A stretch of 64,000 bases of DNA from an uncultured Oscillospiraceae bacterium (GTDB lineage: Bacteria; Bacillota; Clostridia; Oscillospirales; Acutalibacteraceae): NCBI GenBank assembly GCA_900541975.1, contig UQLR01000005.1, positions 1-64,000 of the forward strand, given 5' to 3'. The number at the start of each line of letters is the position of its first letter. The stretch's first letter is position 1. Both the position numbers and the translations under genes were made by a program. Shown one piece after another: positions 1-8,481 of the stretch. The notes under the pieces are model-generated. The model saw nothing but the letters and a program-made list of their open reading frames with translations, was not told where the DNA came from and searched no databases.

Positions 1-60
1 AAAAACATATTATATTTTATATAGTAAATTCTAATTTTTATAATAAGAAGGTGACAAAAT

Positions 61-200
61 GCAGGATGTATGAAAGGATATCTTTTACCGAGAATTTGGC
101 GGGGACAGACAAAGGCTGGAGGAGTAAAAGCCTGCAGCAAACCAAGGCCGTATAAAGCGGCCTGCAGAAAATGCAGGGAGAGAAAAAGCGCCCCGTTTTT
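61..200 (+). ncRNA. Possible structured 5' leader or small RNA of unknown class
   Basis: The stretch can fold into a small multi-stem junction. An outer CGGGG (100-104) pairs with CCCCG (191-195). Inside are GGCT/AGCC (114-117 with 129-132), GGCCG/CGGCC (146-150 with 158-162) and CTGCA/TGCAG (162-166 with 172-176). A run of five T follows the closing strand, so it could end like a terminator. It lies just upstream of the promoter of the amino acid symporter gene, so it may be an independent transcript or the 3' end of something upstream. It does not match the glycine riboswitch, T-box or SAM motifs I know. The stems are short and chance pairing is possible. Confidence 0.3.
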
Positions 201-228
201 ATGAATTTTTAAAAACAACAGGTATGCA

Positions 229-257
229 TTGTCCATAGGATCATATATTGGTATAAT
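229..257 (+). promoter_or_regulatory. Sigma-A type promoter of the amino acid symporter gene
   Basis: A -35 box TTGTCC (229-234) and a perfect -10 box TATAAT (252-257) are separated by 17 bases. The start codon lies about 43 bases past the -10 box, so the untranslated leader would be short. Confidence 0.7.
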
Positions 258-299
258 AGGGATTGTTTGGAAAAATTTACGATAAGAAGGTGAAAAAAT

Positions 300-2168
300 T
301 TGGAGCTGGCAGAACAGATTATAGCGGCAGTTTCGCAGGGGAATGCGTTTTTAAACGGACTGGTTTGGGGGATACCCATGCTGGTGCTCATTTTGGGCAC
401 GGGCGTTTATATGTCTTTCAGAACAAGATTTTTTCAGATAAGAAAAGCAAAGCATATTATTGGGGAAACGTTTCTTGCCATATTCCGAAAAAAATCCGTT
501 ACAAAAACAAAGGATAAAAAGGCAATTTCACAGTTTCAGGCTTTGTCCACCGCGCTTGCGGCAACGATTGGTACAGGAAATATTGCCGGCGTGGCTACCG
601 CTATTTCCATTGGCGGCCCGGGTGCGGTATTTTGGATGTGGGTATCGGCTTTTTTTGGCATGATGACCAGCTATGCTGAAAACGTACTGGGAATTTTCTT
701 TCGCAAGAAAAACGATAAAAACGAATGGTCCGGCGGCCCCATGTATTATCTGGAAAACGGCCTGAGCAGAAAAAAAGGCTGCAGGCGGCTAGGAAAATTT
801 TTAGCCGTTGCTTTTGCAATTTTCTGCATATTGGCCTCTTTCGGCATAGGCAATATGACGCAGGTGAATTCTATTGCCACATCTCTGGAAACGGCGTTTA
901 CCCCCATGTTTGGGTTTGAAATCCCGCCGCTTGTCACGGGCATTGTTCTGGCCGTTATAGCGGGCCTTGTTGTTATAGGCGGGATCAAGCGCATTGGCAA
1001 GGTGACAGAGAAGCTGGTTCCGATTATGGCGGGTTTATACATACTGGGTGCGCTGGCTGTTTTTTTCTTAAATTTTGAGCAAATACCGTATGTATTCGGC
1101 AGTATTTTTACAAGCGCCTTCAGCTTTGAGGCAATTGGCGGCGGCGTAGGCGGAGCCGTTGTCAGACAGGCGGTGGAAATAGGTTTTAAACGGGGTGTTT
1201 TTTCCAATGAGGCAGGGCTGGGCTCTTCCGTGATGGTAAACAGCTCGTCAGACGTAAAGGAGCCTGCAATTCAGGGGATGTGGGGTATTTTTGAAGTGTT
1301 TTTCGACACAATTATTGTCTGTACACTGACCGCGTTTATTTTACTTTCCAGCACAACCGGCAACGCAGTACCGATTGACCAGGCGCTGTCCGGTGTCAGC
1401 ACGCAGACGCAGTATGTGCAAATTGCAAACGGCAGCGATTATGAAGGAGAAATTCCCCTGATCGATGCAAGATACAACGAGGCTATCCGGCAAACGGACA
1501 AGGAAGGCGGACGGCCCCTGCATGTGCAGACGGCTTATGGGCAAGAACTTACAATTTATACCGCTGGCACGGCAGATAAAACAGCAGAAGACTATATTTT
1601 TACCAACATTATGTCGGTAAAGGGGATTCCGCAGACAGACACGCAGGGAAGGATTGTGACGGACGAAAACGGAAATCCGGTTATCGCATCGGTGAAAATA
1701 GAAAAGGTGCAGGGCATACCGCTGGTTACCTTTGCGTTTTCCCAGTGTTTTGGAGATTTCGCCGGAATTATCCTGGCGGTTGCCATATTGCTTTTTGCCT
1801 TTTCCACCGTACTGGGTTGGTCATTTTATGGGACAAAAGCGGCAGAATATCTGTTTGGCGAGAGGGCGACCATTCTTTATAAAGTTTTGTTTGTTGCCTT
1901 TATTGTGGTAGGCGCTACCATGAGCCTGGATCTGGCCTGGGGAATTGCAGACACGCTCAACGGGTTAATGGCCCTGCCAAACCTGATCGGCGTTTTGGCG
2001 CTTTCGGGTATTGTTGTAAAAATTACGGTCAATTATGTAAAGCGCAAGGCGTGCAAAAACCCCAGAATTATTGAACCTATGCTTTCTGCATATGCAGATA
2101 TCCAGCATGAGCAGTATAAAAAGCTGGTGGAAGAAGACGATCTGGCTGCAAAGCCGCAGAGCAGGTGA
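300..2168 (+). CDS. Sodium:alanine/glycine symporter (AGCS family)
   Basis: An integral membrane carrier of the alanine or glycine:cation symporter family, expected to import small neutral amino acids with Na+. The N-terminal half carries the family signature around residues 84-105 (the stretch with TIGTGNIAGVATA) and the GGPGA and WSGGPMYY segments. Multiple hydrophobic helices run to about residue 595. The start is a TTG, chosen because AGAAGG at 285-290 sits nine bases upstream and no better start fits the promoter. The protein has 622 residues; usual members have about 450-500. The excess is mostly a hydrophilic insert at about residues 353-475 between two helices, in a loop that should face outward. 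Family assignment is firm; the exact substrate is not. Confidence 0.93.
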   Translation: MELAEQIIAAVSQGNAFLNGLVWGIPMLVLILGTGVYMSFRTRFFQIRKAKHIIGETFLAIFRKKSVTKTKDKKAISQFQALSTALAATIGTGNIAGVATAISIGGPGAVFWMWVSAFFGMMTSYAENVLGIFFRKKNDKNEWSGGPMYYLENGLSRKKGCRRLGKFLAVAFAIFCILASFGIGNMTQVNSIATSLETAFTPMFGFEIPPLVTGIVLAVIAGLVVIGGIKRIGKVTEKLVPIMAGLYILGALAVFFLNFEQIPYVFGSIFTSAFSFEAIGGGVGGAVVRQAVEIGFKRGVFSNEAGLGSSVMVNSSSDVKEPAIQGMWGIFEVFFDTIIVCTLTAFILLSSTTGNAVPIDQALSGVSTQTQYVQIANGSDYEGEIPLIDARYNEAIRQTDKEGGRPLHVQTAYGQELTIYTAGTADKTAEDYIFTNIMSVKGIPQTDTQGRIVTDENGNPVIASVKIEKVQGIPLVTFAFSQCFGDFAGIILAVAILLFAFSTVLGWSFYGTKAAEYLFGERATILYKVLFVAFIVVGATMSLDLAWGIADTLNGLMALPNLIGVLALSGIVVKITVNYVKRKACKNPRIIEPMLSAYADIQHEQYKKLVEEDDLAAKPQSR

Positions 2169-2223
2169 GCACCAAAGAAAAAAGACCCTTTTCAAACTTT
2201 ATGGGAAAATTTTACGCAAGCCG

Positions 2224-2252
2224 TTGTGCGCTGCATACCAAAATGCTATAAT
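2224..2252 (+). promoter_or_regulatory. Sigma-A type promoter of metG
   Basis: TTGTGC (2224-2229) and TATAAT (2247-2252) are 17 bases apart, 78 bases before the metG start. Between promoter and gene lies a CGGCGG/CCGCCG hairpin (2280-2294) with a three-base loop and no T run. Confidence 0.65.
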
Positions 2253-2330
2253 AATAAAACCGGACACGGCAGCGGCGCCCGGCGGGTACCGCCGCATACG
2301 GTTAAATAGAAGGCTGGAGGAAGAAAGGTT

Positions 2331-4274
2331 ATGTCTAAAAAGAAGTATTACATTACCACGGCAATTGCCTACACATCACGCAAGCCGCATATCGGCAACA
2401 GCTATGAAATTGTGCTGACAGACGCGATCGCGCGTTATAAGCGAATGCAGGGATATGATGTTTTCTTCCTTACGGGTACGGACGAGCACGGGCAGAAAAT
2501 TGAAGAATATGCAAAGGCCGCGGGCGTGACACCCAGGCAGTATGTAGATGAGATAGCCGGGGAGATCCGCCGGATCTGCGATTTGCTCAACACCACCTAC
2601 GACCGTTTTATCCGTACTACCGACGAATACCATGAAAAAACGGTGCAAAAAATCTTTAAAAAGCTCTATGCGCAGGGCGATATTTATAAAAGCCAATACG
2701 AGGGCCTGTACTGCACGCCATGTGAGAGCTTTTGGACAGAATCCCAGCTGGTAGACGGAAAATGCCCCGACTGCGGCAGGGAAGTTAAAAAAGCAAAGGA
2801 AGAGGCGTATTTTCTGCGGCTGTCCAAATATCAAAAGCAGCTGGAACAGTTTATTGCGGACAACCCCGACTATATTTACCCGGAAAGCCGTAAAAAAGAA
2901 ATGCTCAACAATTTTATCAAACCGGGACTGCAGGACCTGTGTGTGTCCAGGTCTTCGTTTCAATGGGGCGTTCCTGTGGATTTTGATCAGGGGCATGTCA
3001 TTTATGTATGGATCGACGCGTTGTCCAACTATATTACGGCGCTTGGCTATGACCCGGACAACCCGTCGGAACTGTATAAAAAATACTGGCCTGCCGACGT
3101 ACACATTATAGGGAAAGATATTCTGCGGTTTCACACCATTTACTGGCCGATTATGCTGATGGCGCTTGGGGAGCCGCTGCCCAGGCAGGTGTTTGGGCAT
3201 CCGTGGCTGCTGTTTGGGACGGACAAGATGAGCAAATCCAGAGGGAACGTCATTTATGCCGATGATCTGGTAGAGCTGCTCGGCGTGGACGCCGTGCGGT
3301 ATTATCTGCTTTCTGAAATGCCCTATACGTCTGACGGTTCGATTACGTATGAAACGATTATTGAACGCTTTAATTCCGATCTTGCCAACACGCTTGGCAA
3401 CCTTGTCAACCGTACGATTGCCATGAGCAATAAATATTTTAACGGGGAAATTCTGCCGCCCTCCTGTAACGAGCCGGTAGACCAGGCGCTTTCCTCCCTT
3501 GCACTGCAAACGGTTAAAACGGTGGATGAGTTGATTGCCCAGTTCCGTATCAGCGACGCGCTGGACGCTATTATGAGTCTTGCGCGGCGCAGCAATAAAT
3601 ATATTGATGAAACGGCGCCCTGGATCCTTGCCAGGGATGAATCCAGGAGGGAGCGGCTGGCCACGGTGCTGTACAATCTGCTGGAAAGCATCCGTTTTAT
3701 AGCCGTGCTGTTGTCCCCTTTTATGCCGGACACAGCAAAGGAAATTTTTGCCCAGCTGCGCTGTACGCAAACCGGCTATGAAAGTCTTTCTGCGTTTGGT
3801 GCGCTGAAAGAAGGGGAAAAGGTGGGGACGCCCGTACCGCTTTTTTCAAGGATTGACGCGGAAAAAATGCTTGCCCAGGTAGCGAAAAAGCAGAAAGAAA
3901 CATCTGCTGATGAAAAGCGGGAACAGAAGCCGCAGACAGAAGGGCTTGCCCAGATTGGGATAGAGGATTTTGCAAAGGTGGAGCTGCGCGTGGCGGAGGT
4001 TCTTACATGCGAGCCTGTAAAGAAAGCAAAGAAGCTTTTAAAGCTGACGCTTGACGACGGCATGGCGCAGCGCACGGTTGTTTCTGGAATTGCGCAATAT
4101 TATAAACCGGAGGAGCTTGTGGGCAAAAAGGTAATTTTGGTTGCAAATTTAAAACCGGCCGTTTTGTGCGGGGTGGAAAGCCAAGGGATGCTATTGGCTG
4201 CAGACGTGCAGGATGCAGGCGTAAAGGTGTTGTTTGCAGACGAAAACATACCTGCAGGCAGCCGGATCAGATAA
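2331..4274 (+). CDS. metG: Methionyl-tRNA synthetase
   Basis: Charges tRNA-Met with methionine in the cytoplasm (class I synthetase). The HIGH-type signature is PHIGN at residues 19-23 and the KMSKS loop lies at about residues 299-303. A zinc knuckle with CTPC and CPDC pairs lies at about residues 126-148. The C-terminal 105 residues form the extra OB-fold tRNA-binding (Arc1p/EMAP-like) domain seen in long bacterial MetRS. At 647 residues the length is normal. The ATG start follows GGAGGAAGAAAGG at good spacing. tatD lies downstream on the same strand, a common metG-tatD pairing. Confidence 0.97.
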   Translation: MSKKKYYITTAIAYTSRKPHIGNSYEIVLTDAIARYKRMQGYDVFFLTGTDEHGQKIEEYAKAAGVTPRQYVDEIAGEIRRICDLLNTTYDRFIRTTDEYHEKTVQKIFKKLYAQGDIYKSQYEGLYCTPCESFWTESQLVDGKCPDCGREVKKAKEEAYFLRLSKYQKQLEQFIADNPDYIYPESRKKEMLNNFIKPGLQDLCVSRSSFQWGVPVDFDQGHVIYVWIDALSNYITALGYDPDNPSELYKKYWPADVHIIGKDILRFHTIYWPIMLMALGEPLPRQVFGHPWLLFGTDKMSKSRGNVIYADDLVELLGVDAVRYYLLSEMPYTSDGSITYETIIERFNSDLANTLGNLVNRTIAMSNKYFNGEILPPSCNEPVDQALSSLALQTVKTVDELIAQFRISDALDAIMSLARRSNKYIDETAPWILARDESRRERLATVLYNLLESIRFIAVLLSPFMPDTAKEIFAQLRCTQTGYESLSAFGALKEGEKVGTPVPLFSRIDAEKMLAQVAKKQKETSADEKREQKPQTEGLAQIGIEDFAKVELRVAEVLTCEPVKKAKKLLKLTLDDGMAQRTVVSGIAQYYKPEELVGKKVILVANLKPAVLCGVESQGMLLAADVQDAGVKVLFADENIPAGSRIR

Positions 4275-4387
4275 AGAGAATATACCGGGGAAAAGAAGGC
4301 GGAGCACATGTAAAACACGGTGCTTTGCCGTCGGCAGACACGATGGGGAATATTTCTATTCTGTTTTAAAGGGGGGCAGGGAAAACC

Positions 4388-5179
4388 ATGATTTTTGACG
4401 TGCATGCGCATTACGACGACGAAGCCTTTGACCCGGACCGCGAAACGCTTTTAAAAAGCCTGCCCGAAAAGGGCGTAGCAGCGGTGGTGAATGCTTCTAC
4501 CAACGCACAGACAGCGCAGGAAGGACTGAAATATGCGGAGCAATATTCGTTTTTCTGGACGACGGTAGGGTATCATCCGCAATGCGCCGATAAAGCCGGA
4601 GAAGGCTATTTGACCGAGATGGAGCAGTTGCTGCGGCATCCAAAAGCCGTGGCGGTTGGGGAAATTGGACTGGATTATTATTGGGACGACGTTCCGCGCG
4701 AGCTGCAAAAAAAGGTGTTTGAACAGCAGATTGTTTTAGCACTGGAGTTGGACCTGCCGGTAGTGGTACACGACAGGCAGGCCCATCAGGACACGATGGA
4801 GCTGCTCAAAAAGTATAAGCCGCGCGGTTTTGTGCACTGCTTTTCCGGCAGTGTGGAAATGGCAAGGGAACTGTACAGGCTGGGCATGTCTGTCAGTCTG
4901 GGCGGCGTGGTTACATTTAAAAATGCACGCCACAGCACAGAGGTGGTCAGGGACGCGCCTTTGGACCGGTTGCTGCTTGAAACAGACGCGCCGTATCTTG
5001 CCCCCGTGCCGTTTCGAGGCAAACGATGCGATTCGTCGATGATTCTTTATTCTGCAGAGAAAATGGCGCAGCTGCGTGGGATGCCTGTGGAGACGTTATT
5101 GAGGGCGACGGCGGAAAACGCCTGCGCAATGTACGGTATAGATCCAAAGCTGCTCAGGGGAAAGGAAGCAACGCCATGA
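4388..5179 (+). CDS. tatD: TatD-family metal-dependent DNase
   Basis: A TIM-barrel metal-dependent hydrolase. The family acts as a 3'-5' deoxyribonuclease and is linked to DNA repair and turnover. The metal ligands are visible in order: HAHYD near the N-terminus, GEIGLDYYWD around residue 95, VVHDRQAH, VHCFSGS and LLETDAPYLAP near residue 200. At 263 residues it is full length. AAGGGGGG precedes the ATG. Its stop overlaps the next ATG (ATGA), so the two are translationally coupled. The metG-tatD order is typical of Firmicutes. Confidence 0.93.
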   Translation: MIFDVHAHYDDEAFDPDRETLLKSLPEKGVAAVVNASTNAQTAQEGLKYAEQYSFFWTTVGYHPQCADKAGEGYLTEMEQLLRHPKAVAVGEIGLDYYWDDVPRELQKKVFEQQIVLALELDLPVVVHDRQAHQDTMELLKKYKPRGFVHCFSGSVEMARELYRLGMSVSLGGVVTFKNARHSTEVVRDAPLDRLLLETDAPYLAPVPFRGKRCDSSMILYSAEKMAQLRGMPVETLLRATAENACAMYGIDPKLLRGKEATP

Positions 5180-6060
5180 AAAAAGTGGTAGCTGTGGCGG
5201 CACTGTGCATATTGTTGGCCCTTGTGCCGGTTTGTACCGTTTATGCCTCCCGGCCGTTTCATTACAGTATGGATATCCCTGCGGCGATTACATTGAAAAA
5301 GAGCGCGCAGGCAGAACTATGCCTGTCAAGCCCCTCCGGCGTACAGCTGGGCGCCGCCGTTTTTACTGTGCGGTACGACCCAAACGTGCTTACCTATAAA
5401 GAGGCGGATATAGCTGACGGAATGCCGGGAGAGATGCGCGCCGTTGAAGACGGCGGCCTTGTTAAAATTGTATATTTAAACGCAAACGGGACAACCCTGC
5501 CTGCGGCGGAGGAAGCTCCTGTGATTCTGTTGCGTTTTACTGCGTTGTCTACCCAGTGCAAAACAACGTTAACGCTGTATACAGAGCAGGCGGTGGATAT
5601 AAATGAACAAAAAATGGCGGTTCAGGACCCGGTAGAGTACCAGGTGACTTTACAGGAAAAGGAAACAGCCTCATCTGCGTCGGCCTCCGGCCGAAGGGTG
5701 TCTGCAAGCTCGGCCAGCTCTATGTCCGGCGGCGGGGGCAGTATATTGGTAGAAGGCAATACGCAGCAGCCGCAGCTGCTGGAGGATGGCTCTTATGCCC
5801 CTGCAGATACGCTTACAATCGGCGGACAGGATCAAACGGTTTTTGGGAACGGTGGGTTTGTGCTGTTTCTTTGCGGCGTGGCAGCGGCTGTTATTGTTAT
5901 TGTAGTCGTCGCGGTTGCTTATACGGCAGGACTGCATAGAAAAAGAGAGCAGGCCCAAGGGGAAACCGCCGGGCGAACAGAGGAGCAGCAGGATAAGCAA
6001 ACGGAAGATATCCGCCAGGAAGAGCCGGAACAGGAAGAGACAGAAAAAAAGAGGCGATAG
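5176..6060 (+). CDS. Membrane-anchored protein with one cohesin-like domain
   Basis: 294 residues. A signal peptide (residues 1-25, ending CTVYAS) is followed by a beta-rich domain at about residues 30-160 whose core FTVRYDPNVLTY and later VILLRFTAL segment resemble the cohesin/carbohydrate-binding E-set fold. A Ser/Gly-rich linker follows, then a transmembrane helix at about residues 229-252 and a Glu/Gln/Lys-rich cytoplasmic tail. The ATG at 5176 overlaps the tatD stop, which decides the start over a longer upstream frame. The domain faces outside and could hold a dockerin-bearing enzyme on the cell; the amylase at 16183-18381 carries a dockerin. The cohesin reading rests on pattern only. 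A generic adhesion or sensor role is the alternative. Confidence 0.6.
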   Translation: MKKVVAVAALCILLALVPVCTVYASRPFHYSMDIPAAITLKKSAQAELCLSSPSGVQLGAAVFTVRYDPNVLTYKEADIADGMPGEMRAVEDGGLVKIVYLNANGTTLPAAEEAPVILLRFTALSTQCKTTLTLYTEQAVDINEQKMAVQDPVEYQVTLQEKETASSASASGRRVSASSASSMSGGGGSILVEGNTQQPQLLEDGSYAPADTLTIGGQDQTVFGNGGFVLFLCGVAAAVIVIVVVAVAYTAGLHRKREQAQGETAGRTEEQQDKQTEDIRQEEPEQEETEKKRR

Positions 6061-6063
6061 AGT

Positions 6064-6549
6064 ATGAGCGAAAAAGGAGAAAGAGCAAAAGCGTTGTTTG
6101 AACAGGGGTATAATTGCGCGCAGGCGGTTTTTGGCGCGTTTTGTGAAGAAACAGGGTACAGCTTTGAAAACGCAACGCTGCTTGCGTCTGCTTTTGGAGG
6201 AGGTATGGGCAGAATGCGCGAGGTCTGCGGCGCGGTCTCAGGTATGATGCTGGTCATAAGCCTTTTATACGGCTATAATGATGCAAAGGCAATCACAGAA
6301 AAAAAGAATCTTTACCAAACGGTGCAGGCAATTGCAAACCGTTTTAAGGAAAAAAACGGGTCGATTGTTTGCAGAGAGCTTTTGGGAATCCGTGCAAAAG
6401 ACAAACCGCAATCGCCTGTTCCTTCGTTGCGTACGCAGGCTTATTATAAAAAACGGCCATGCCCTCTTTTGATAAAAGACGCGGCAGAAATTCTGGAGGA
6501 ATATATACAGGCGCATCCGCCGGTAAATCAAAAGAAAGGTTCAGTATGA
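6064..6549 (+). CDS. C_GCAxxG_C_C family redox protein
   Basis: 161 residues. It contains the signature spacing of cysteines that names the family: NCAQAVFGAFCEE near residue 19, the glycine-rich ASAFGGGMGR and VCGAVSGMM stretch, then a cysteine in IVCRELLG. These small proteins are common in anaerobes and are thought to be redox or metal binding, but no reaction is established. The gene starts four bases after the previous stop and overlaps the next gene by four bases, so the three genes from tatD onward plus the methyltransferase form a coupled operon. Confidence 0.85.
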   Translation: MSEKGERAKALFEQGYNCAQAVFGAFCEETGYSFENATLLASAFGGGMGRMREVCGAVSGMMLVISLLYGYNDAKAITEKKNLYQTVQAIANRFKEKNGSIVCRELLGIRAKDKPQSPVPSLRTQAYYKKRPCPLLIKDAAEILEEYIQAHPPVNQKKGSV

Positions 6550-7223
6550 CGATGAAGCAACACAACAGCAGTGCTTTTGGGGCGTGGGAGTATGATCGGA
6601 GGATTACGACGGTTATCCCGTACTATATGGATATGTGCGCCCAGATTCTGGATCTGGCGGCTGCCTTTTCGTTTGAAAAACCAAATTGGCTGGACACGGG
6701 CTGCGGCACGGGCACACTGGTACAAATGGCGCAAGAGCGTTTTCCAGATGCGTCTTTTACATTGTGCGACCCATCGCAGGAAATGCTGTGTATAACAGCG
6801 CGCAGGCTTGCAAATAAGGGTTACAGCTTTTTTTGCATACCATCACAGGAAATGGATTTTATAGAAGAGTTTGACATTGTAACGGCTGTTTTTGCGCACC
6901 ACTATTTGTCTTTGGAACAGCGCAAGCAGGCGGTAAGCCGCTGCTGCAGCGCGCTTAAAAAAGGCGGGGTGTTTATTTCTTTTGAAAATGTTTTGCCAAA
7001 CAGCAAAGCTGGAAAGACGGCCGGCTTGAAGCGATGGGCATATTTTCAGCAGCAGAAAGGAAGAAAAAAAGAAGAGATACGGGCGCATTTGCAAAGAATG
7101 AATCAACAGGTTTTTCCGATAACATTGAAGCAACAAACGGCAATTTTACAGGAATGCGGATTTAAGACAGTGGAGCTGCTTTGGGCATCATATATGCAGG
7201 CAGGACTGTATGCTGTGAAATAA
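6546..7223 (+). CDS. Class I SAM-dependent methyltransferase
   Basis: 225 residues. The SAM-binding motif I is WLDTGCGTGTLVQMA at about residues 41-55, followed by the acidic end of strand 2 (LCDPSQEML) and a motif of type DIVTAVFAHHYL. The target molecule cannot be told. The ATG at 6546 overlaps the preceding stop (ATGA) and has AGAAAGG upstream; a longer reading frame begins inside the previous gene and is not preferred. The pairing with a C_GCAxxG_C_C protein suggests co-expression but not a known pathway. Confidence 0.85.
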   Translation: MTMKQHNSSAFGAWEYDRRITTVIPYYMDMCAQILDLAAAFSFEKPNWLDTGCGTGTLVQMAQERFPDASFTLCDPSQEMLCITARRLANKGYSFFCIPSQEMDFIEEFDIVTAVFAHHYLSLEQRKQAVSRCCSALKKGGVFISFENVLPNSKAGKTAGLKRWAYFQQQKGRKKEEIRAHLQRMNQQVFPITLKQQTAILQECGFKTVELLWASYMQAGLYAVK

Positions 7224-7300
7224 AAGCAGAAAATGATTGGGTGCTTGGAATAATATAGAACTGTGCGCATATACTTCTTTAAGAAAAGCTCACTTATGCC

Positions 7301-7329
7301 TTGACAAACGCATGAAGTTATGGTATTAT
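7301..7329 (+). promoter_or_regulatory. Strong promoter of the initiator tRNA gene
   Basis: A perfect -35 TTGACA (7301-7306) and TATTAT (7324-7329) with 17 bases between, 26 bases before the tRNA. Confidence 0.8.
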
Positions 7330-7355
7330 AAAAAAGTTCCAATAAAAGAATATAT

Positions 7356-7432
<77 letters not shown>

Positions 7433-7434
7433 TC

Positions 7435-7472
7435 TCGTCGCGGACTTTGTATTGTTCGCGACGACTTTTTTT
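7435..7472 (+). terminator. Rho-independent terminator of the tRNA gene
   Basis: TCGTCGCG (7435-7442) pairs with CGCGACGA (7457-7464), followed by C and seven T. Confidence 0.9.
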
Positions 7473-7759
7473 GAAAAATCATCGGCGCACGCGCGCCGTC
7501 GCGCATCCTTTCCGAAAAAGATTACGCGCGGCTTTGGTTTGCTAGCAACCTTTTGTGATTTGGGCTTGCTTTACAGCCCATGTTTGTGTACGGCGTCTTT
7601 TTTATCAACGCTTCCCACGCCGGACATCCCTTTCCAGCCGGACATTTTGTTTTCAAGATGCTGTCCACCGATGAACCAGCTTATGGCTAAGTAGATGTAA
7701 TCAAGAAAAGAAAGGAAAAGCACAATCCAGACGGAACCGGCGGTTGTGTCAAGAAATGT
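7473..7759 (+). other. Gene-poor stretch between tRNA and element remnant
   Basis: I see no convincing gene here. An 80-codon open frame (7452-7694) starts inside the tRNA terminator, lacks a ribosome binding site and looks spurious. The base use changes from GC-rich just after the tRNA to a mixed composition, which fits a recombination junction. Confidence 0.4.
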
Positions 7760-7788
7760 TTGTGAGTTAGCAAGAAATTTGATATAAT
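7760..7788 (+). promoter_or_regulatory. Promoter upstream of the broken XRE gene
   Basis: TTGTGA (7760-7765) and TATAAT (7783-7788) separated by 17 bases, 42 bases before the start of the regulator remnant. Confidence 0.6.
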
Positions 7789-7830
7789 GGGAGCAGAAAC
7801 CCCGGAGCAGGGAGAAAGGCAGGAGGATAA

Positions 7831-7953
7831 ATGCACATAAGTTATAAACCCCTCTGGCACACGCTGGTTCGTATCTGCGAAACCCTGAATTGTGGTATTT
7901 TAGATGTGATTGAATTGGAGCCGGACGAAATTACCGCAGAGATAACAGAGTGA
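7831..7953 (+). pseudogene. Internally deleted small XRE-family regulator
   Basis: A 40-residue frame behind a strong site (GGAGGA). Its start, MHISYKPLWHTL, and its end, ICETLNCGILDVIELEPDE, match the two ends of the small (about 65-70 residue) XRE/Cro regulators common in Clostridia. The helix-turn-helix core that should lie between them is missing. The two ends join in frame near residue 12, so this is an internal deletion of about 25-30 codons. It cannot bind DNA in the usual way. Its promoter and ribosome site are intact, so it may still be made. Confidence 0.65.
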
Positions 7954-7985
7954 TAAACCGGAATTTGCGGAGGAGAAAAACAAAA

Positions 7986-8411
7986 ATGAAAAGATGGAAA
8001 GCCTTATATTATTTAACAACAGTTATGAGTATGTTTGTTGGTCTATGGCATTTCTTTGTCCCAACAATGTTTCAATGGTATGATTATTTGCCAATGCAAT
8101 ATGAAAATTTGATTGTGGGGATTGACTATACTAATTATTGCTTTTCAACATTATTATTCGGAGGAAGCCTGCTTTTGGTGTTTTGGGGTAAGCGTGTTTT
8201 TACGGACAATAAAGAATCAAAAGAATTATATTTCTTTTATAGTATTGTTTGGCTTATTCGGGCGGCACTTGCTACATTTATTGAACCGTGGCCATTAGAA
8301 CCTGTAGCATGGGCGGCGATACTCCAATTAGTAATGTCTGACCTGTTAGCTATATGTATGGTTGTAATGAGTATAAAATTTATTAAAATGATTAAAAGCA
8401 AGGCCAAGTGA
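7986..8411 (+). CDS. Small four-helix membrane protein, unknown function
   Basis: 141 residues with four hydrophobic segments (about residues 6-26, 45-68, 80-100 and 108-132) and a basic C-terminal end. I do not recognise the family. The ATG at 7986 is chosen because CGGAGGAG ends ten bases before it; an upstream start in the same frame has no such site. The gene is clearly richer in A and T, with codons unlike its neighbours, which fits transfer on a mobile element. A ten-base-pair hairpin follows it. Confidence 0.6.
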   Translation: MKRWKALYYLTTVMSMFVGLWHFFVPTMFQWYDYLPMQYENLIVGIDYTNYCFSTLLFGGSLLLVFWGKRVFTDNKESKELYFFYSIVWLIRAALATFIEPWPLEPVAWAAILQLVMSDLLAICMVVMSIKFIKMIKSKAK

Positions 8412-8453
8412 TAAATCCCAGCTTATCGAATAGACTGTTACCATGAGCAATTC

Positions 8454-8475
8454 AGCCAGCCGGAACCGGCTGGCT
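8454..8475 (+). terminator. Hairpin after the membrane protein gene
   Basis: AGCCAGCCGG (8454-8463) and CCGGCTGGCT (8466-8475) form a perfect ten-base-pair stem with two intervening bases, followed by GTTCTGTT. It sits between convergent genes and could act in both directions. Confidence 0.6.
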
Positions 8476-8481
8476 GTTCTG

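Noticed and set aside
61..200. Glycine riboswitch before the AGCS symporter
   Set aside because: Expected from other Clostridia, but the conserved aptamer blocks are not present.
2270..2300. T-box-like GGTACCGC element before metG
   Set aside because: The short match lies in a plain hairpin. The leader from the promoter is only about 75 bases, too short for a specifier stem, and there is no terminator.
2376..3770. Long minus-strand open frame opposite metG
   Set aside because: Codes a Arg/His/Pro-rich sequence with no domain; it is a shadow of metG in a GC-favouring frame. Similar antisense frames at 746-1207, 11345-12040, 13245-14087, 28095-28937 and 31687-32697 were dropped for the same reason.
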